DNA of 64,000 nt from Treponema socranskii subsp. buccale (lineage in GTDB: Bacteria > Spirochaetota > Spirochaetia > Treponematales > Treponemataceae). Location of the stretch: NCBI RefSeq assembly GCF_024181585.1, contig NZ_CP054258.1, positions 868,001 to 932,000 of the forward strand. Direction: 5' to 3'. The translations under genes were made by a program, and so were the position numbers. The notes under the pieces were generated by a model. The model made no database searches, was not told where the DNA came from, and saw only the letters and a list, made by a program, of their open reading frames with translations. Shown here in pieces: positions 18,526 through 26,269 of the stretch (positions are counted from its first letter, which is position 1; every line of letters starts with the position of its first letter).

Positions 18526-19956
18526 GTGAATAAGCATGATTTTCCGAAAATTCATTTTTACGATCAGGATTTTGTAGATATTTATAATAAAACGTGGTCG
18601 ATGCTTGCAGATTTTTGGATCGACCCTGCGACGTCAAAAGACTCGCCGACAGGCTGCTTTTTATATCCCGAAAGCGGAAAGTGTATCATCGATCAATTCG
18701 AATCGATTTTCTCTTCTTTTTTTCTCGTATATTCGAACCGCAATTTCAATGCGAGTCAAAATATCGATTACTTTTACAACAAGCAGGAAAAAAACGGCGC
18801 GATCCGCTGGAGATACGACGCGAAAACCGGAAAACCCGTTCTGCCGAAAACGAATCCCCAGGGCGCGGGTATGCCGCTTTTTGCTTGGGCGGAATTCAAT
18901 CTCTACCACAAATCCGCGAACAAGCGGCGTATAAAAGAGGTCATGCCGAAACTGCAAAAATACATGACATGGCTCGACGAAACGTTTAAGCGGGAAAACG
19001 GCTTATATGCCGTCCCCTTTACTGCAGGCACGATGTTCAACGCTCCGCGCGAAAAAAGCGTATACCCCGTCGATTTCAATGCGGCTATGGCGATCAACGC
19101 GTCTCACATGTCCGCTCTCGGTGATATCCTCAACGATAAGGATTTGAGCTTCCAATATCGGCGCATGTACTTTTCGATCAAAACGCGGATCAATTCGCTT
19201 ATGTGGGACGACGCGACGCGTTTTTACCACGATCTCAATAAAGACGGGAACCGTTTAAGCGAAAAAACGATAGCGGGTTTTTGGCCGCTTCTCGCCGAAA
19301 TCCCGAACGCCGATAAAGCGGAACTGCTCATCTCCCACTTGAGCAATCCCGAAACTTTCGGTACCGATCATCCGTTTCCGACGCTTTCGGCCGACAGCAG
19401 ATCGTTTAAAAAATCGGGTGAAGGATTTTGCGGCAGCGTGTTTCCCGCGTTCAATTTTATGGTCATCAAAGGACTCGAAAAATACCGCCACTACGAACTT
19501 GCGCGCGAGTGTTCCATACGCCATCTCTACTACATACTCGAAGGGCTTATGCCGAACGACCCGAAAGAAAAGGGCGACGTGTACGAAGCGTATCTGCCGA
19601 CGAAAGAAGGCAAAGCGTCCATGTCGAAAGATTCGGGCTTTCCGCGTCCGCACTATCTCATCACCGTCGGTCTTTCGACGATAGCGCTGATGATAGAAAA
19701 CGTCATCGGCCTTTCGATAAGTCTTCCGCGCAAAACGGTCGACTGGATTATCCCGAACCTCGAAATCATGGGCATCGAAAACCTGTCGCTCAAGCGAAAT
19801 CTCATAACGATATTGAGCAACAAAAGCAGCCGCGGCTGGGAAATCCAAATGGAAAGCGAAAAGCTCTACTACTTTACGATCAATATCCTCGATCAAAAGA
19901 AAAAGACGCTGCCCATTCCGTCCGGCAAATGTTCCATGCTTATCGATAAATTATAA
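18526..19956 (+). CDS. MGH1/trehalase-like (alpha/alpha)6 glycoside hydrolase
   Basis: 476 residues from GTG 18526, which has AGGAG 5 nt upstream and lies downstream of the promoter. Recognisable family segments are TGCFLYPESGK, GMPLFAWAEFNLYHKS, MTWLDETFKRENGLY, LNSLMWD-like NSLMWDDATRFYHD, and the C-terminal YEAYLPTKEGKA region before a short beta-sandwich-like tail. This pattern fits the MGH1-like and trehalase/GH63 group of inverting glucosidases and mannosylglycerate hydrolases. No signal peptide is present, so it acts in the cytoplasm. The substrate (trehalose, mannosylglycerate or another oligosaccharide) is not determined. Confidence 0.75.
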   Translation: MNKHDFPKIHFYDQDFVDIYNKTWSMLADFWIDPATSKDSPTGCFLYPESGKCIIDQFESIFSSFFLVYSNRNFNASQNIDYFYNKQEKNGAIRWRYDAKTGKPVLPKTNPQGAGMPLFAWAEFNLYHKSANKRRIKEVMPKLQKYMTWLDETFKRENGLYAVPFTAGTMFNAPREKSVYPVDFNAAMAINASHMSALGDILNDKDLSFQYRRMYFSIKTRINSLMWDDATRFYHDLNKDGNRLSEKTIAGFWPLLAEIPNADKAELLISHLSNPETFGTDHPFPTLSADSRSFKKSGEGFCGSVFPAFNFMVIKGLEKYRHYELARECSIRHLYYILEGLMPNDPKEKGDVYEAYLPTKEGKASMSKDSGFPRPHYLITVGLSTIALMIENVIGLSISLPRKTVDWIIPNLEIMGIENLSLKRNLITILSNKSSRGWEIQMESEKLYYFTINILDQKKKTLPIPSGKCSMLIDKL

Positions 19957-20023
19957 ACGCTTCGGAACACGCTGTATTTTCAAAAGCGTGTGAAATATGC
20001 GGCAGACAAAAATTCCGAATACG

Positions 20024-20572
20024 TCAGCGAATGGCGAAGTGTTTTTGTTTGAACTTTTTCAGCATTGCGACGGCGTTCCGTTTACCGTTAAAGACAAAGC
20101 CGCCGTTCCAGTATTCGACCGCCGCAAAGAGGGCATTTCCGCCGTCGTGTTCGTCGCTCGATGCCGTTCGGAACGAAACGTAGTTTGCGAGGTCTTCGAA
20201 ATTCTGCGTGCGCAGGCATTCGATTCTTTTGCGGTTGAATTCGTTCCATGCCTCAAGATTTTTAAAGCCTTCGCCTTCGTCCTGCACGATGAGATGGGCA
20301 TGGCCGGGACTGAACGAATACCAGACGGTTACCTTTTTGTTCATGTCGCAGCGGTTGCCGTGTTTGACGGCGTTTTTGATCACTTCGCTTATCTGCTGTT
20401 CAAGCAGATTCAGCTCTCTGATTTCCGTCGGCGCGGACTGAACGATGAGGAGCGTAAAATACCTGATCTGTCTGAAATCCGACGGAAACGTTTTTACGAG
20501 CATATTTTCCGTATTGAATAGGGGATCATTGTCATCCGAATGAAGTTCTTTTATCGCTTCTTCGCGTGCCAT
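20024..20572 (-). CDS. anti-sigma-factor-type serine kinase (RsbW/HATPase_c_2 family)
   Basis: 182 residues from ATG 20572, preceded by AAGGAG. The HATPase domain contains the N box EVIKNAVKHGN and the G1 box DEGEGF, as in RsbW/SpoIIAB. Such kinases phosphorylate a STAS antagonist and bind a sigma factor or other target. The start and C-terminal extension differ from sigma-B RsbW, and no sigma-factor gene is adjacent. It is last in the leftward cluster after the phosphatase and STAS genes; the gap of 133 nt leaves room for its own promoter. Confidence 0.85.
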   Translation of the reverse strand: MAREEAIKELHSDDNDPLFNTENMLVKTFPSDFRQIRYFTLLIVQSAPTEIRELNLLEQQISEVIKNAVKHGNRCDMNKKVTVWYSFSPGHAHLIVQDEGEGFKNLEAWNEFNRKRIECLRTQNFEDLANYVSFRTASSDEHDGGNALFAAVEYWNGGFVFNGKRNAVAMLKKFKQKHFAIR

Positions 20573-20705
20573 AGTGTAAACTCCTTTTTTAATTTTCGTT
20601 TTGCAATAAGTTCGTGTAACGGTATTATTCAATGACTTATGAAAGACGAGCGGAAGCGCAATTATCAACCTTCCGCTCTTGTGTCGTATTTTCGCAAGAT
20701 AAACG

Positions 20706-21044
20706 TTATTCCTTCACCATCTGCAACGCGTCTTCGATGCTGTTTGCGATCGGAAAATATCCTGTCAGCTTTGTCAGTTCGATGACTTTTTTTACGGACC
20801 CGTGGATATTCGCAATTGAAAGGCGCAGGTTCATCTTTTTTATCGTAGAGCAAATATAGATGAGCGCTCCGATTCCCGACGAATCGATATAATCGACCTG
20901 TTCCAAATTGATGATGAAAAACTTGACGTTTTTTTCCAGCATTTTCATGACAAGCTCTTTGAGCTTATAGGAATTGTACAGATCCATCTCTCCATTTACG
21001 TCAATGATATAGATGTCGCCGTTTTTTCGGATTTTCAGTTCCAT
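20706..21044 (-). CDS. STAS-domain anti-sigma factor antagonist
   Basis: 112 residues, the usual length for SpoIIAA/RsbV. The conserved phosphorylation loop is DSSGIG (Ser about 57). It is the expected substrate of the kinase downstream and of the PP2C phosphatase upstream. It is 20 nt downstream of the phosphatase gene. Confidence 0.9.
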   Translation of the reverse strand: MELKIRKNGDIYIIDVNGEMDLYNSYKLKELVMKMLEKNVKFFIINLEQVDYIDSSGIGALIYICSTIKKMNLRLSIANIHGSVKKVIELTKLTGYFPIANSIEDALQMVKE

Positions 21045-21064
21045 AAAATACGCTCCTTCCTAAT

Positions 21065-22705
21065 TCATTTAATTTTTATGACCAAAAGGCTTTGATCGTC
21101 GTATTGCTGCGCCCCTTCCGAATGCCGCTTCACATCCGCTTTTACGCGTTCGGCAATCTCCGTCCCTGCAAGCGCGTGATTTTCTTTGATGACTTGCATG
21201 AGGCGCGACGCGGAATATTGTACACCGGATTCGCTTAAGCATTCAAGCAATCCGTCCGTACAGGTTACGAGGATGTCACCTCTTTCGAGCTGTAATAGTT
21301 CATCGGCAAAATCCGAGGTTTTTTCGACGCCGAGCGGTTCGTTTTGTTTTGACAGCTGCGACACTTCGCCGGTTTTCGCCCGGTAGACGAGTACGGGATT
21401 GATGCCGCTCGTCGAAATTTTGGTTTCTCTTGTCAATGGATTATAGTCGATGAGCGCGATACTTGCAAAGTGATCTTCTATGCCGTTTTCCGCACACAGT
21501 CCGCGGTTGATCCATTTTAAAATAGCGGCAGGGCTTTGGGGAGTCGCGGCTGTCATGCGCAGCATCGTGCGAATCATCACCATGACGCTGAACGAGTTCA
21601 TACCTTTTCCGACAACATCCGACATGACGAAAAGCGTACGGTCTTTGCGTACTGCGAGGATATCGTAGTAGTCACCGCACACGTTTTCGTTTTGTACCGA
21701 CCATGCTCCGAGCGATATGCCGGTCATTTCCGGAATTTTTTCAAGGATGAATTTCTTTTGGAATTTCGCCGCAGTATTGCCTTCTTCCGTGAAACTGCGT
21801 TTTTCGCTGTAGTCGAGAAAGCTTAAAAGCGTACGGAGCGCCGAAGCGGCCGCTTCGGTGAGCGTCTTCGCGTGTTCGAAATCGAGTTCCGAAAAGCCTT
21901 CTTTTTTCGGATCCCGCGACAGCGCCGAAACACCGACGATTCTGCCTTGTACGCGGATCGGAACGCAGATATAGCTGCCGCAAGCGAGAAAGTCTTCCGG
22001 TCCGTTTTGATAGATGCGCGGGTCTTGGACGGAATTTTTTATAAGCACCGCTTCGCCCGAAGACGCGACTTCTCCGAAAATGTTTTCGGAAAGCTGGAAT
22101 TGCATATAGCGGAAATTCGCTTCCACCCGTACCGGTTTGTGCGGCAGCGTATCCGGCAGTTTATACGGAGGCGGAAAAGAGCCTTTCATGGAACGGACGG
22201 TGAGAAAGTTGTCGAATTCGTCCGACAGGAGAATGACGCAGCCGTCGGCTTTGACCGCTTCGGTGAGCTTTGCATTGAAGTAGTCGAGAAATTGATTTAA
22301 GCTGTCGTCATGCGAAAAAAGCTCGGCGGCTTTTGCGGCGAATTCTTCGTTTGCCCCGATTTTTTTTTCATACGATATGTTTGCAAGCGACTCGTGTTCG
22401 ACTTTTTCGTGCACTTCGGAAGCTTGTTTTTTTTCCCGTTTTTTCGAATCGCCGAATGCAAGGATGATAAAGTAAGGCAGGATAAGGAGTTCCGAAGCAA
22501 AAAAAGCCGAAACGAAATAGAGGCCGCTTGACGAACGGAACATACGGATGAGACCCGCAAAAAGGATGCCGAGAGCGATATAGAGTACAAAACTTGCTTT
22601 TGCAGTATTTCGACAGCGTATGACGACCAGCAGCGCGAATAAAATTGCGAGCAGCACCGCCGCCCCTATAATCGGAATGTGTATAAACGACTCGATAGAA
22701 TACAA
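21065..22705 (-). CDS. membrane-bound PP2C (SpoIIE/RsbU) phosphatase with GAF domain
   Basis: 546 residues. Three hydrophobic helices at the N-terminus (about 8-90) are followed by a charged linker and a GAF-like sensor domain (about 135-300, with SYICVPIRVQGRIVGVSAL). A SpoIIE/PP2C domain (about 335-545) has metal-binding Asp residues in VCGDYYD, VMSDVVGKGM, CTDGLLE and QYDDQSLLVIK. It should dephosphorylate the STAS protein in response to a signal sensed by the membrane or GAF part. It heads a three-gene partner-switching cluster. Confidence 0.9.
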   Translation of the reverse strand: MYSIESFIHIPIIGAAVLLAILFALLVVIRCRNTAKASFVLYIALGILFAGLIRMFRSSSGLYFVSAFFASELLILPYFIILAFGDSKKREKKQASEVHEKVEHESLANISYEKKIGANEEFAAKAAELFSHDDSLNQFLDYFNAKLTEAVKADGCVILLSDEFDNFLTVRSMKGSFPPPYKLPDTLPHKPVRVEANFRYMQFQLSENIFGEVASSGEAVLIKNSVQDPRIYQNGPEDFLACGSYICVPIRVQGRIVGVSALSRDPKKEGFSELDFEHAKTLTEAAASALRTLLSFLDYSEKRSFTEEGNTAAKFQKKFILEKIPEMTGISLGAWSVQNENVCGDYYDILAVRKDRTLFVMSDVVGKGMNSFSVMVMIRTMLRMTAATPQSPAAILKWINRGLCAENGIEDHFASIALIDYNPLTRETKISTSGINPVLVYRAKTGEVSQLSKQNEPLGVEKTSDFADELLQLERGDILVTCTDGLLECLSESGVQYSASRLMQVIKENHALAGTEIAERVKADVKRHSEGAQQYDDQSLLVIKIK

Positions 22706-22765
22706 TTTTTAACTCCACGTAAAGCTGCAATTATTTTACTATTTTATCATCGAAGGCCTAAGAGG

Positions 22766-23692
22766 TCAAGAAGATTTTATTTTCCATTTAAATATGATGC
22801 GCTCGATTCCGTTTTTTATGCGGGAGACGAAACTCGTGCCCTTACTGCGTGTAAAGGAGCGCACCGCATCGTTGAGCTCCACGTCTTCTCCGAATTTTTT
22901 CCGAAGCTCTTCCCAGTACAGCATGATCCACACATACAGATCGCTTTTCGTATGCGCTCTGAAATAACGCATGACGTGTCCGTCGTCTATCGCTTTGATG
23001 ATCGGGAGATAGACTGCGTTAAACCACGAAGTGATCGCATCTGCAATCGTCATATCGGTATTTTCTTTTTTTTCGACGTATGCTTTATGCGTCAGGATGT
23101 GGTTGTAGACGATATCGTACTGCCCGGTCGACGTAAAATCGAGCGTCCAAAAGTCGGTGATATCTCCGAAATTCGTTTCGGTATAAAAGACGCGTTTTTC
23201 ATACGAGATGATTCCTTTTATCATCGATTTCAACGTATAGGCGGGCTTCAATTTTATTTCGCTCTGCAGCGAAACGATTTCCGCATCGATGAATTCTATA
23301 CCGCGCGCTTTTGCGACCGAAACCCGATGATTGCCGTCGCGCACAAAATACAGGCCTCCGAGTTCGTATACTTTTATCGGAGGAAGAATGATCGATTCGT
23401 ACTGCGCTTCATCGACGTGTTTCCATCGTTCGCGCAAAAATCCGCTTTTCGGAAAAAAACGGTTGTCGAAATCTTTATAGCGGCCTTCGCTCCCGACGAT
23501 CTTGTCGATCGGAATCGTCTGTAAGCCGACGTAGATTTCGTCTTTCGGTTTTAAAATCGATTTTATTTCGGAAAACGAAATGAGGGACGCTTCTTCGGGA
23601 TTTAAAAAATGCTGTATTTCGTTGAAGAGCGCTTTGCTGTGAGCTTTGTTGAAATCTTCATCCGTCTGCAGCGAAAACAATCCTCCGCTCAT
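22766..23692 (-). CDS. ParB/sulfiredoxin-fold protein with DGNHR motif
   Basis: 308 residues. Residues about 55-140 match the ParB/Srx nuclease-like fold, with the signature FVRDGNHRVSVAKARG (DGNHR at 119-123). This motif binds nucleotides in ParB and sulfiredoxin relatives. The remaining helical C-terminal half (about 170-308) is not recognised. No helix-turn-helix follows, so it is not a normal partition protein. Its ATG neighbourhood overlaps the stop of the metallophosphoesterase gene, so the two are co-expressed. Confidence 0.7.
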   Translation of the reverse strand: MSGGLFSLQTDEDFNKAHSKALFNEIQHFLNPEEASLISFSEIKSILKPKDEIYVGLQTIPIDKIVGSEGRYKDFDNRFFPKSGFLRERWKHVDEAQYESIILPPIKVYELGGLYFVRDGNHRVSVAKARGIEFIDAEIVSLQSEIKLKPAYTLKSMIKGIISYEKRVFYTETNFGDITDFWTLDFTSTGQYDIVYNHILTHKAYVEKKENTDMTIADAITSWFNAVYLPIIKAIDDGHVMRYFRAHTKSDLYVWIMLYWEELRKKFGEDVELNDAVRSFTRSKGTSFVSRIKNGIERIIFKWKIKSS

Positions 23693-24396
23693 TGTGTTCC
23701 TCCCGTTTTCGGAAAGTCGATGAGCCAGTGCGCGTATGCGTTTACGACCGTCGTCGCGCCCGTTTCCGTAACGCGCTTCGTGCGTATGTCGTAGAGATGA
23801 ATGTGTCCGTGTACGAGGTAGGCGGGTGAAAATTTTTTTATAAACCAGTTAAAGCATTCGAAACCGACGTGACACGGATCCTCCCTGTCGTGGATGCCCC
23901 TCGGGGACGCGTGCGTCAAAAATATGTCGAGATATCTGCCGTAGCGCAGCTTGTTCCACAGAAGAGAAGGGATCATCGCAATGAGACGGCGCTTCATTTC
24001 TCCTTCGCTGTACTGGTTGAGACCGTTGTTGTATTTCCGAGAGCCGGAAACTCCCGCGATAAGGAGCGGCGTCTTTTTCCCCGTCGCGGGATCGGTAAAC
24101 GAAAGCGCTTTATCGCGGATGACGCGGAAACCGCAGTACGCGGCACCGTGTCCGTGTGCATCTTCTCTTTTTTCCGACGGTGCCGATACACCCGAATGAT
24201 AATAATGAAATTCGTTTAAGTTGTGATTACCGAAAACGAAGTACGTCGGCTTATTAAAAACCGAAACGATAAAATCCACATAATCCATCGGAAGATCGCC
24301 GGCGCATAAAATCATATCGACATCGGAAAAAAACGACGAAGCGTTTTGATTGTAAATGAGAGGATCGATCATATCCGAAACGCAAAGTATTTTCAT
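23689..24396 (-). CDS. calcineurin-like metallophosphoesterase
   Basis: 235 residues. Family motifs are present as LCAGDLP, FVFGNHNL, LTHASPRG and LVHGHIHLYD. The first motif, normally D-x-H, reads SDMID, so one metal-ligand His is replaced. Substrates of this family include nucleotides and phosphoproteins. Its TAATG overlap with a 28-codon ORF and ATGA overlap with the ParB-fold gene define a three-gene operon. Confidence 0.82.
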   Translation of the reverse strand: MKILCVSDMIDPLIYNQNASSFFSDVDMILCAGDLPMDYVDFIVSVFNKPTYFVFGNHNLNEFHYYHSGVSAPSEKREDAHGHGAAYCGFRVIRDKALSFTDPATGKKTPLLIAGVSGSRKYNNGLNQYSEGEMKRRLIAMIPSLLWNKLRYGRYLDIFLTHASPRGIHDREDPCHVGFECFNWFIKKFSPAYLVHGHIHLYDIRTKRVTETGATTVVNAYAHWLIDFPKTGGTQ

Positions 24397-24482
24397 TATA
24401 TACCCGATTTTTTGAGAAACAGGATCAGCTCCGCGATAAAGGCTGTGAGCGCTGCGATAACGGCAATTTGAATCGGCTCCAT
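24396..24482 (-). CDS. 28-residue hydrophobic peptide (small ORF)
   Basis: ATG at 24482, stop TAA at 24398-24396 overlapping the next ATG by one base. CGGAGG lies 11 nt upstream. The product is almost entirely one membrane helix (IQIAVIAALTAFIAELILF) with two Lys near the C-terminus, so it should insert as a single-pass protein. The tight coupling to the metallophosphoesterase gene argues that it is translated. The role is unknown; it could anchor or regulate the phosphoesterase. Confidence 0.6.
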   Translation of the reverse strand: MEPIQIAVIAALTAFIAELILFLKKSGI

Positions 24483-24613
24483 AAATAAATCAATCCTCCG
24501 TACGGCATGCGGGACTGCGGAACATATCGATTTTCGAAAATACCGCATCAGTGTACAAAAACGCATCCGAAAAAATATGTATAAACGGTCTTTTGTAAAA
24601 ACGTAAATTACTG

Positions 24614-24678
24614 TATACTAGATTAGTAGATTTATTAAACTCTGTCAAACATCCGATAATAGAGAGGGAATATCGGAT
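24614..24678 (+). promoter_or_regulatory. promoter -10 and leader hairpin upstream of the TPR gene
   Basis: TATACT at 24614-24619 with weak -35 matches. The leader contains a perfect 8-bp stem, ATCCGATA (24651-24658) and TATCGGAT (24671-24678), directly before the GGGAG ribosome site at 24681-24685. It could modulate translation of the 24693 gene. Confidence 0.4.
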
Positions 24679-24692
24679 ATGGGAGCGGTAGA

Positions 24693-25463
24693 GTGAAGCG
24701 GATGAACGGCGCTGTATTTTTTTTATTGTTTTTCGCAATATCGCTTTTTGCCGAAAGCGAAGGCGAACGTCTCTTTAAATCGAATAACCCGGCGGCCGCC
24801 ATTCCGCTGCTCGAGCGGGAGCTTTCGTCGGGAACGCTGTCGAGCGCGGCGTATAATTATCTCGGGCTTTCGTATTATCAAACGGGGCAGTACGATAAAT
24901 CGGTCGCGGTATTTGAAAAGGGACTTTCCGTACCGGGTACCGATAAAAAAGTGCTCGCATACAATGCGGGAAATTCCGCTTTTGCCGCGGGAAATTATGC
25001 GAAAGCCGACGAGTGTTATTCGCTCGCTCTTGCAGCATCTCCCGATTTTGTAAAAGCGCTTTTAAACCGCGCGAACGCGAGACTCAATCAGATGCGTCTT
25101 CGGGATGCGCTCGGCGATTATGAAACTTATATCGCTCGAGTGCCCGGTGATCCGCAGCGTGCGGAAATAGAGCGCGTCATTGCGCTGCTTCGAGCCGAAC
25201 TTGCCAGAAAGGAAGAAGAAGCGAGAGCTGCCGCGGCTCTCGAGCAGGCGATGAAAGCGGAGGAAGCGCGTATGCGTGCGGAACAGGAGAGGATTGCCGC
25301 CGATAAGGCCAGGCGTGAAGCCGAAGCGAAGGCGGCCGAAGAAGCGCGCAAAAAAAAGCTGCTCGAAGACGTAGCGAATTCGCTTCGAGCGACAAATACG
25401 GAAAATATGTCGGGCGGAGCGGAAGATACGCTCGACTATGAATCGGAACCGGAACTCGATTAA
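24693..25463 (+). CDS. TPR protein with signal peptide and C-terminal charged coiled coil
   Basis: 256 residues from GTG 24693 with GGGAG 7 nt upstream; ATG 24702 is the alternative. Signal peptide at about 1-20. Three TPR motifs span about 25-150, for example AAYNYLGLSYYQTGQYDKSV. A long Ala/Glu/Lys-rich helix follows (about 165-230), then an acidic tail. It is likely periplasmic. It is followed 42 nt later by the Lys/Ala-rich gene, probably in one operon. Confidence 0.75.
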   Translation: MKRMNGAVFFLLFFAISLFAESEGERLFKSNNPAAAIPLLERELSSGTLSSAAYNYLGLSYYQTGQYDKSVAVFEKGLSVPGTDKKVLAYNAGNSAFAAGNYAKADECYSLALAASPDFVKALLNRANARLNQMRLRDALGDYETYIARVPGDPQRAEIERVIALLRAELARKEEEARAAAALEQAMKAEEARMRAEQERIAADKARREAEAKAAEEARKKKLLEDVANSLRATNTENMSGGAEDTLDYESEPELD

Positions 25464-25505
25464 TATTGTTGCGAGTGCGGTATATTTTCAGCAAAGGAAA
25501 GGGAT

Positions 25506-26201
25506 ATGGCTAAGACAAAGACTCCTGAAAAAGCGGCAAGCGCTAAAACGGCGAAAAAGGCGCCGGCGGAAAAAAAGGTAAAGTCCGCCGTCAAAAAAAC
25601 GGCCGAAAAACCGGCTGCAAAAAAAGCCGTTTCAAAAACCGCGGAAAAAGCGGTTGAAAAAAAGAAAAGCGTAAAAACTGCGGAAAAAGCGGTTGCAAGA
25701 AAAGCCGATGTGAAAACGGCGGCGAAAGCGGGCGTAAAAAAAGCCGATACAAAAACGGCTGTAAAAAACGCACCGAAACCGGCTGTTAAAAAAAATGCCG
25801 TAAAGGCTTCCGGAAAATCTGCGGTAAAGACGGCCGTAAAAACGCAGCGTGTAAAGACGGGCGGCGAAAGCGCGCGTTCGAAGTCCGCCGCAGAAAAAAC
25901 TGCAGCGGAAAAATCTCTCATAAGTGAAAAAACACTTTCCGCAAAAATAACCGAAAGTATCGATGCGGTGAAAGTTCCCGCTTCAAAACCTCTCTTTTCG
26001 GATGTAAGCACGGCTTCATCGTATACGGACGAACAAAAGCCGGTTTCCGAAAAAATATCGTTTACGGATTTTTCCGGAGGAAGCAAGCCGGTAAGTCGAT
26101 CCGTTTCCGAAAACGAATCCGAAAAAAAATTGAATAAAAAAATCGTTATCGCAATTGTCTGTGCGGCAGTCATCATCGCCCTTATCGCGGTTTTTTTTTA
26201 A
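25506..26201 (+). CDS. Lys/Ala-rich histone-H1-like protein with C-terminal membrane segment (probable 5' part of a longer gene)
   Basis: 231 residues. Residues 1-150 are made of Ala-Lys-rich repeats (AAKK, TAEK, KTA) resembling H1-like tails. Residues about 150-210 are Ser/Glu-rich, and 212-231 are a hydrophobic helix (KIVIAIVCAAVIIALIAVFF). The stop falls right after nine T residues. In the -1 frame translation continues without a stop into the TPR ORF at 26270, so this is probably the N-terminal part of one cytoplasmic-tail/TM/TPR protein. The basic repeats could bind DNA or the cytoplasmic face of the membrane. Confidence 0.65.
   Translation: MAKTKTPEKAASAKTAKKAPAEKKVKSAVKKTAEKPAAKKAVSKTAEKAVEKKKSVKTAEKAVARKADVKTAAKAGVKKADTKTAVKNAPKPAVKKNAVKASGKSAVKTAVKTQRVKTGGESARSKSAAEKTAAEKSLISEKTLSAKITESIDAVKVPASKPLFSDVSTASSYTDEQKPVSEKISFTDFSGGSKPVSRSVSENESEKKLNKKIVIAIVCAAVIIALIAVFF
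26191..26199 (+). other. T9 homopolymer at an ORF junction (possible frameshift or phase-variation site)
   Basis: Nine T residues end the codons GTT-TTT-TTT, and UAA follows at once. U UUU UUU is a usable -1 slippery heptamer. One extra T would also restore a single frame into the downstream TPR ORF. Confidence 0.55.
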
Positions 26202-26269
26202 ATAAATCCGGTTTACCGGGTTCGACCTCGAACGTCCGGAGCGATACGCTCTCTTCCGTTCAGCTCTAC

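Noticed and set aside
19967-19991. ACACGCT/AGCGTGT hairpin after the glycosidase gene as a terminator
   Set aside because: Seven-bp stem without a T-run; too weak to list as a terminator.
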